Source of the DNA: Echinostoma caproni
Lineage: Eukaryota; Platyhelminthes; Trematoda; Plagiorchiida; Echinostomatidae
DNA: 64,000 nt
Reading direction: 5' to 3'
Assembly: GCA_900618425.1 (NCBI GenBank)
Contig: UZAN01040135.1
Coordinates: 26,437-90,436 of the forward strand
Position numbers and translations under genes: made by a program. Positions 58,683 to 64,000 of the stretch are shown piece by piece. Each line of letters begins with the position of its first letter. Position 1 is the stretch's first letter. The notes below the pieces were generated by a model, which saw nothing but the letters and a program-made list of their open reading frames with translations, did not search any database and had not been told where the DNA came from.

Positions 58683-58812
58683 GGTGGATGTAGCCGGTGC
58701 AGATAAGCATTTCGTGCCGCCCCTTCCTCCTATTATTGTTCGAACACCTCATAATTTGCGGGTGCTTACTCCGTTCTACCAAAATCTTCCAGTCCTGAAG
58801 GAGAGAAAGTAA
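58683..58812 (+). CDS. Candidate terminal exon with poly(A) signal downstream
   Basis: A strong pyrimidine tract and acceptor (TTCTTCTCCTTTCCAATTAAG, 21 bases at 58662-58682) is followed by one base completing a codon and then 42 codons. They read VDVAGADKHFVPPLPPIIVR, then TPHNLRVLTPFYQNLPVLKE and RK, ending at TAA 58810-58812. The codons look well used and the peptide ordered, with a Pro-rich centre. AATAAA lies at 58982. I do not recognise the protein. This is among the better exon candidates, but its upstream exon (ending two bases into a codon) was not found. Confidence 0.4.
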
Positions 58813-58981
58813 CCTCGGAAATGTGAACGTTTCTGAAACAGATGAGCACTTGGTTTTATCCAGTACTTTTTTCGTCTATTCGTCTACGTCAGTTGGTTAA
58901 ACGAATCTCATGAAACAGCCCAATGAATGATGGATATATTTTAAACATTTTTTATATTTAGGAACACATGTGCCTTGATTA

Positions 58982-58987
58982 AATAAA
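58982..58987 (+). promoter_or_regulatory. Poly(A) signal AATAAA
   Basis: The hexamer is 169 bases after the stop of the candidate terminal exon at 58683-58812, a normal 3' UTR distance. Confidence 0.3.
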
Positions 58988-59249
58988 CGGCATGATGCTT
59001 CCACCATCTGCACTGTGCGACCGCGGGCATTGCTTTGTAACATGATGAGACAAACTATTCAAAAATCGAGCGATCATTGAAAACAGCATCAAAATGTCTC
59101 GCATGAGGTATACTAATCGATTAGGTTTGTTGGTTCTAAGTGAGTTCTTTTGTGTTCATAATTAGCAGTCTCTCCTACCCGCCACTCTTTCTCTGTGTTG
59201 TCTGCCCGGAACGCACCGCCTTCAGCATTCTTTCCTCACTTTGCTCGTT

Positions 59250-59580
59250 TCTTTTATCGACCGACTGGATAAATTAACTCCGTGTCCCCAGTTAACAGTT
59301 TTTCCCCTTGGGTCATACTTTTGTTAATCAACACACACTGAGTAGATATTATGGTAAAATCTTCCGCAATATCTAAATTCTGGAAAGCAAATCCTGCTGT
59401 TTTGGCTATCATGTAACGTAATAATCCTTGTGAGTGGAGACTTTCTGGCAGGCGAAATTTGGGAAATAATAAACCTTTTTCAAGATACACAGTGAGAATC
59501 CATCTACCCTATTAAGGATCGAACCCCTGGATTTCACGAGTAGAATGAAATTGTGCACTTCACTCCAGCACTAGGTGGTT
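59250..59580 (-). repeat. tRNA-derived SINE-like repeat
   Basis: On the - strand, an A-box-like TAGTGCTGGAGTGAAGTGCA (about 59556-59575) and a B-box GGTTCGATCCT (about 59515-59525) are correctly spaced, with tRNA-like sequence between. A body follows that includes GCCTGCCAGAAAGTCTCCAC and GTTAACTGGGGACACGGAG to about 59275. The boxes and the head-body layout suggest a SINE or a tRNA-headed repeat. The lower end is not fixed. Confidence 0.45.
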
Positions 59581-60164
59581 TTATATGTCTGATACGGACA
59601 AAACCATTTGTGGGAATACAGTCCGCAATGACGACAAAATCAAAATAATTTCAATCACAATCGGGAATGAACTGATTTACCTATTGTTGTGAAGATTGTA
59701 ACATTGATCAAGTCTTAAATTTCAAACGTAATTAATCAACCCTGCGCATTAAATTCAGCCATTTTCACAGTAAGAGCCTGAATGAGTATTGTATTTTTTC
59801 CGGAAAGCATTAAATATTTTCTGAGTTAGCGTAATTGCCTCCTGAAATTAGAAACAAGAAAAACTTTCAAAATACTGGAAGCGGAATGTGGAAAACACGA
59901 ACCAACATCACCGATTCGTTGTGCATATTAAGAGTGTTTCACTCTTCATGACAAATGAATCGCTCTTAAAGTTTTCTCATCGTGTGCAGATCCAGTGAAC
60001 AGATTCCGCTCACAGCCCGCCATGTGATTCGTGAACTCGGCCAAAACATTTCACCAGGAACCATCACATTTACCGAATTCGGGGAGAAATGACACTCATA
60101 CATCAAAAGTACATCAACCTAACCACCCGTGTAGTACTTTTTACTAACAGTATCCAAGAATGGT
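59581..60164. other. Unannotated stretch
   Basis: AT-rich sequence with no recognised feature. The RT that should precede the non-LTR 3' end at 60165 is not visible here. Confidence 0.45.
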
Positions 60165-60330
60165 TACCTTAGGGGACATCCCTTTAAAATTTTGCTCCAA
60201 AAGAGCCGCCTAGACTGCGGGAATTACTCTTTCAGTCTCAGAGTTTGTAATACCTCAAACTCCTGTCCATCTCATGTTGTTTATGCTCCAACCATAGATT
60301 CATTCAACTCATGAATCGATGAATCATTGA
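60165..60330 (+). mobile_element. 3' end of a CR1/jockey-like non-LTR ORF2
   Basis: One frame reads YLRGHPFKILLQKSRLDCGN, then YSFSLRVCNTSNSCPSHVVY, APTIDSFNS, stop and IDESL. All the C-terminal landmarks of CR1/jockey ORF2 are present in order: RGH-x-(F)K, R-x-D-x-x-x-x-SFS-x-RV, N-x-x-P-x-x-VV-x-AP-(T/S)-(V/I)-x-(S)F and LD. Only one nonsense codon (TGA near 60311) interrupts about 50 codons, so this is better kept than the copy at 16754. Confidence 0.72.
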
Positions 60331-60864
60331 TACTCCTAACTGTTCAGTACCCGTGAGTGAACGTGTTACTTTGTTATTTCGTTGTACTGCAAATCCTATG
60401 GGGCTCAATAAGCATTATATTTCTAAACTACCGGTGATAAAAGTTTGCATATGAAATTTGATCTGATCGCCTGTTTAACATATGCCGCACAATCTCATCA
60501 TATTCACCCAATTTTCCTGAAACTTTCACTCGTCCCGTACCATGCATGACCTATTCATTTATCTTCCTTATCTTTCGTCGCTGTTTCATAATCCTATTTT
60601 GACTATCACATGGTACCTGTTGATGTCTATTTTGCTTTTTGTCAAAGAATGTATTGTAGTGAAAATGGTACAAGTCAGATGCGAATACATACTGAAGAAT
60701 GAAACCAAGTTGAATTGTCCGTATTCGATGTTGGCAATTACGATTAGGGGATGCGCACATAGGGTTTTGAGGTCAGGGAACCAAACAAGCCTATGAGATG
60801 GTTTGGGGGCACCTCGATGGGAATTGTTCTATCTGAAATTTATTTCTATCTCACAGTTATTTTT

Positions 60865-61370
60865 GAGTATTGATTTCTGCTACAGTTTTCTTGACTAACC
60901 ATCCATCAGATGTTATTTCCGCGCGCCATCTCTCGTTCATTCTGTCAAAAATGCACTCGGAGGGTACTAGACGTTCGTTAGAACCTGTCAGAGTCTCCTC
61001 TTCTCCCACCCGTCCGGGATTTATTCCCAGTCGAAAAACTTGTACGATATACTTAAACCGATTTTACCCTGAATGTTCACTCGCATTTTGCCTGCTGTTT
61101 TTCACGCATTCGTGGAAAGCTCCTGATTGCCCAGCAGCGAAGTTGCAGTCAAGGAATGATGGGAAAGATAGAAGCTTTCTTTATGGAGAGTCATGGGAAA
61201 TGTGCGTCATTAGCTGCCTGCAGTGTGATACGCGAAATGCGATTAAGCTCATCCTGTGTTTCCTTCAGCGGATAAATTCTATTAACCCAACCACAGGAAA
61301 TAAGAAAAATAGTCAAGCGAATGCAAACTGTTTTTATATGGCTGAAATGAACTGCCAAGGTTTGCCTTGA
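60865..61370. other. Coding-like block, strand undecided
   Basis: The + strand is open for 166 codons here from a non-ATG start, preceded by a fair acceptor (TTTCTGCTACAG). On the - strand the frame FRLGINPGRVGEEETLTGSN, then ERLVPSECIFDRMNERWRAE and ITSDG, stop, LVKKTVAEI (about 61060-60865), looks more like protein than the + frame. Neither is recognised. One is presumably the shadow of the other, and the - strand reading with its stop would be a pseudogene. Confidence 0.25.
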
Positions 61371-62936
61371 CATCAGCGAATTCAAGGTCAAACGTTTTCT
61401 ACTAGTCTAATATCACATCGTTATATTCAGGAGTACAGTTGATGTGGCTTTTAACCCACAAAGCTCAATCATGAAAATAATAACTCACTGCTCACGATAA
61501 TGGTATCGTCTAGCTGCATTAGAACCATTTGACACGTTTTAACAAAAGCGATGGGCTTGTCACGAATGAAAGTTTGGCCGATCCGAAGCAGCACGTAAAA
61601 CCTGTTTCCCTCCTCGATGAAAGTTCCACCTTCATTCTAAGAGACACCGTTATGGATCAACCAAGAAGCGGTGACTGGTCTCAGGTGATCGATTAAATTT
61701 TCTATCAGCTTTATGAATAATCTCGTTTTCAGTATCTCTCCTCGTATCACCTCATACAGTCTTGATTAGCGTGGTCAGGTCCATGAACTGTATTTGTAAC
61801 GCACAATATGGGGGATTCTTGTTCACCGACAGTTAAGGACTTGAAAGACGCTCCATGCTGAACTTTATTGAACATCTCTGAGGCATGAGTGACCTACTTA
61901 ACTCAAATAGCGTGGTATGAAGTGCACTTTGCCTAGACCGGATAGCGGATAGTAGCAATCCTAACCCTCGAGGACATGTTTTCTGTGGTAAATGAGGTTA
62001 GCGATTTATAACTAAAATCCCCTTGGTTTCTCAATACGAGATGAGTCTACATGGGTGCTTTGGTTACCGGAAAACCGTCGTCAACTACTATTGCCAATCA
62101 GTCCATTCGAGTCGGAAATTCATCAGCTACTTTTATTGCATTCATTTGTTTCGTTTTGTGTTTAACATCACAAATACAGGTCACAGGCGTCAGGTCAATA
62201 CCTTTTATGTTGTTCGTTAAAAAAAGGAAAATAACTCACGGGATGGTCTGATTCAAACGTAATCAATGTGTCTGGTTTCGAGCATAGGCTCATACTCACC
62301 GGATCGAGTACAAGTTCACTTATTATGTATTCTGCTATTTAAATGTGAATGATTTAAAGCAACCAGTTCGGAGCCTTTGTGGGAGTAACTGCTGTTTTTT
62401 CTCATTTCGTCTCGGACTAATTATCAACAGGGGCGCTCCTAAAGCATACGGTTTCACAAACACTGCTCAATTTGTTTAAGTGCATGTACGGACTAATTGT
62501 CTTCTAACTGACACAGAATCCACAAACTTGAGAAACCGGGGATTGGTGTGAGTATACCTGACCCTAAGTGGGTTTAAACAGAAAAGTCACAGATATGAGT
62601 TTGTACAATATATCCACCATCATTTCGCAGCATTTGCACATGCGCATACTTCAGTCAAAGTGCGTTTTACATGCAGTGAGGTAATTGCCGTGAGATGAAG
62701 ACAAAATCGCCAGTCAGGACGTATAACACTGCACAACAAACCAAGAAAAGAGCAAGGGTAAGGATCAATGAACACGATGAAGGAAGTGTGACTAACCATT
62801 CACGAGTGTCAAGTGTGAATGGCTAGAGCCTCGGCAAATATCGTTGCCATAAGGCCAAACGAATTGACTGATTATCACTGATAACAACACTTGAACAAGC
62901 ATAATTTGGCTATTCAGTTCAGCTATGGTATGAGCA
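61371..62936. other. Unannotated stretch
   Basis: No gene, RNA or repeat recognised. Two overlapping + strand frames at 62023-62251 are short and unsupported. Confidence 0.45.
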
Positions 62937-63010
62937 ATTTGGCACAATAGTAACGCACACGCCTTCTATGCCATGGGTCTGGAGGTCACATCNATCCCGG
63001 ACGGGAAGGT
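62937..63010 (+). repeat. Degenerate tRNA-like SINE head
   Basis: The sequence TTTGGCACAATAGTAACGCA, followed by CACGCCTTCTATGCCA and a TCNATCCCGG block with a single N at 62993, resembles an A-box to B-box tRNA head. The B box is disturbed by an insertion and by the ambiguous base. It differs from the SINE-like repeats at 2125 and 59250, so it would be a third family. Confidence 0.35.
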
Positions 63011-63251
63011 AATATGCACTACGGATGACCTCTAATAAGAGCGAAACTCGAGTCTAATGCCTCTGAGTGCATGGTTGAATCGATGAACTGAAGATTGTGC
63101 GTGAAAGGTAGTCAGTTCAAATCAATCCTAATTTCAGTAACTTTGTGTTCGTTGTGTTGTAGATGGCCTGAAATGCCTGGGTGAAGTGACAATGTTTCTG
63201 TTCGGATAAATCGTATGTTATCGATGATCTAAGTCTTTTCTGCTCACTTGT

Positions 63252-63336
63252 TGACGTAACTGCTTCAAACTCGTCACCCATTGCTTTCCTAAACCACACA
63301 GAGATATGTTCGGCCTTCCGGTGACGTAACTGCTTC
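63252..63336. repeat. 15-base direct repeat pair
   Basis: TGACGTAACTGCTTC occurs at 63252-63266 and again at 63322-63336, with 55 bases between. It could be a target-site duplication around a small insertion, or a local duplication. Confidence 0.8.
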
Positions 63337-64000
63337 TCTGTTCCGCCTTTGTGCCAGATTATTCATAAAACCGGGAATACATCGCTGAGTAAAAAATTCC
63401 GCTGCGGTTCATTTGCACCTTTATCCCATGAAACCACGTCAAAATGTCGATTGGTGATCACAACTCACACGCCCGTCCACATATAACCTCCTGAATCGTT
63501 TTTGTATGTTTATGTTGAGGAACGCCGGCCGCTTTATGTTGACCTTTCTCTGCTCGTGAAAAACGGGCCACAATTATCATTCGCAGCACGGTGGACTTAA
63601 CGGACGCTGACAAAGCGCATTTGGTTTGGCTCAACGTGTCAGGTCTGAGTTTTCGGGAGCCATGCGAAGAATTCAATCGCCCCATTCTCGGCAAAGCTGA
63701 AAGCAGGTTTCTTCAACTGCAAATGAAATGCAAAGGCTGACGAAAGACTGACTCCACTTTGTGTCACCTTGCAAGCCATCTGGTGCCTTCGTTTTGGGGC
63801 CAATTCTAGCGACAAGTGTTTGCCCGAGCGTACATGCTGGCATGCGTGTATCTGCTGTTAGTCAGGATCTCATCTACTGTTAGAACACCTATTGTAAGTG
63901 CCCTTTATCACTGGTTAAGTGAATCTGATCTACTGGGATTATTGCTGAATTGCCGTGTTGAGTGTGAGGGTTGTCTTTCAGGTGGGACTGGATGGGGCAA
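63337..64000. other. Unannotated stretch
   Basis: A - strand 78-codon frame at 63458-63694 is richer in G+C and basic (RFSRAEKGQHKAAGVPQHKH) but not recognised. The rest shows nothing. Confidence 0.35.

Noticed and set aside
1..64000. CRISPR array, bacterial operon or phage-like system
   Set aside because: There are no regularly spaced repeats, no gene clusters and no ribosome-binding-site pattern, and everything recognised is eukaryotic transposon or intron-like DNA.

Overview
The window looks like non-coding, repeat-rich DNA of a metazoan nuclear genome. By eye it is AT-rich (about 40% G+C, not computed). It has no operons, no bacterial-style gene packing and no long host reading frame. 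Almost all of its recognisable protein-coding signal is decayed transposable elements with many stops and frameshifts. The mix of Penelope-like (PLE), CR1/jockey-like non-LTR, Ty3/gypsy-type Gag and Tigger/pogo remnants, together with isolated splice-flanked exons, would fit a parasitic flatworm such as a trematode. That assignment is inference; nothing here fixes the species.

Layout. 1-7 kb: an assembly gap flanked by a 63-base exact duplication, a tRNA-derived SINE-like repeat, a decayed coding block (3374-3769) and one copy of a dispersed repeat. 7-20 kb: sparse candidate exons, one non-LTR 3' end (16754) and a Gag remnant (19711). 22-29 kb: a PLE carrying reverse transcriptase (RT) and GIY-YIG parts, a possible two-exon gene end with a poly(A) signal (25217-26560), and two more GIY-YIG remnants. 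31.9-35.4 kb: a Tigger-like DNA transposon with both inverted repeats, a TA target duplication and all three catalytic aspartates, though its frame is broken. 38-46 kb: two non-LTR RT remnants, one interrupted by the second assembly gap, and two PLE endonuclease remnants. 50-54 kb: candidate exons around a non-LTR RT remnant, the second dispersed-repeat copy and a PLE RT remnant. 57-61 kb: a candidate terminal exon with poly(A) signal, a SINE-like repeat and a second non-LTR 3' end.

The better candidate exons are on the + strand, while all PLE pieces, all RT-bearing non-LTR pieces and the Tigger element are on the - strand. This is what one or more long + strand genes with TE-filled introns would look like, but no complete gene can be assembled and no exon product is recognised. 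I found no CRISPR array, rRNA, intact tRNA or recognisable new multi-gene system. The most useful points are the gap-flank duplication, the Tigger element with its subterminal repeats, the strand asymmetry and the few exon candidates.
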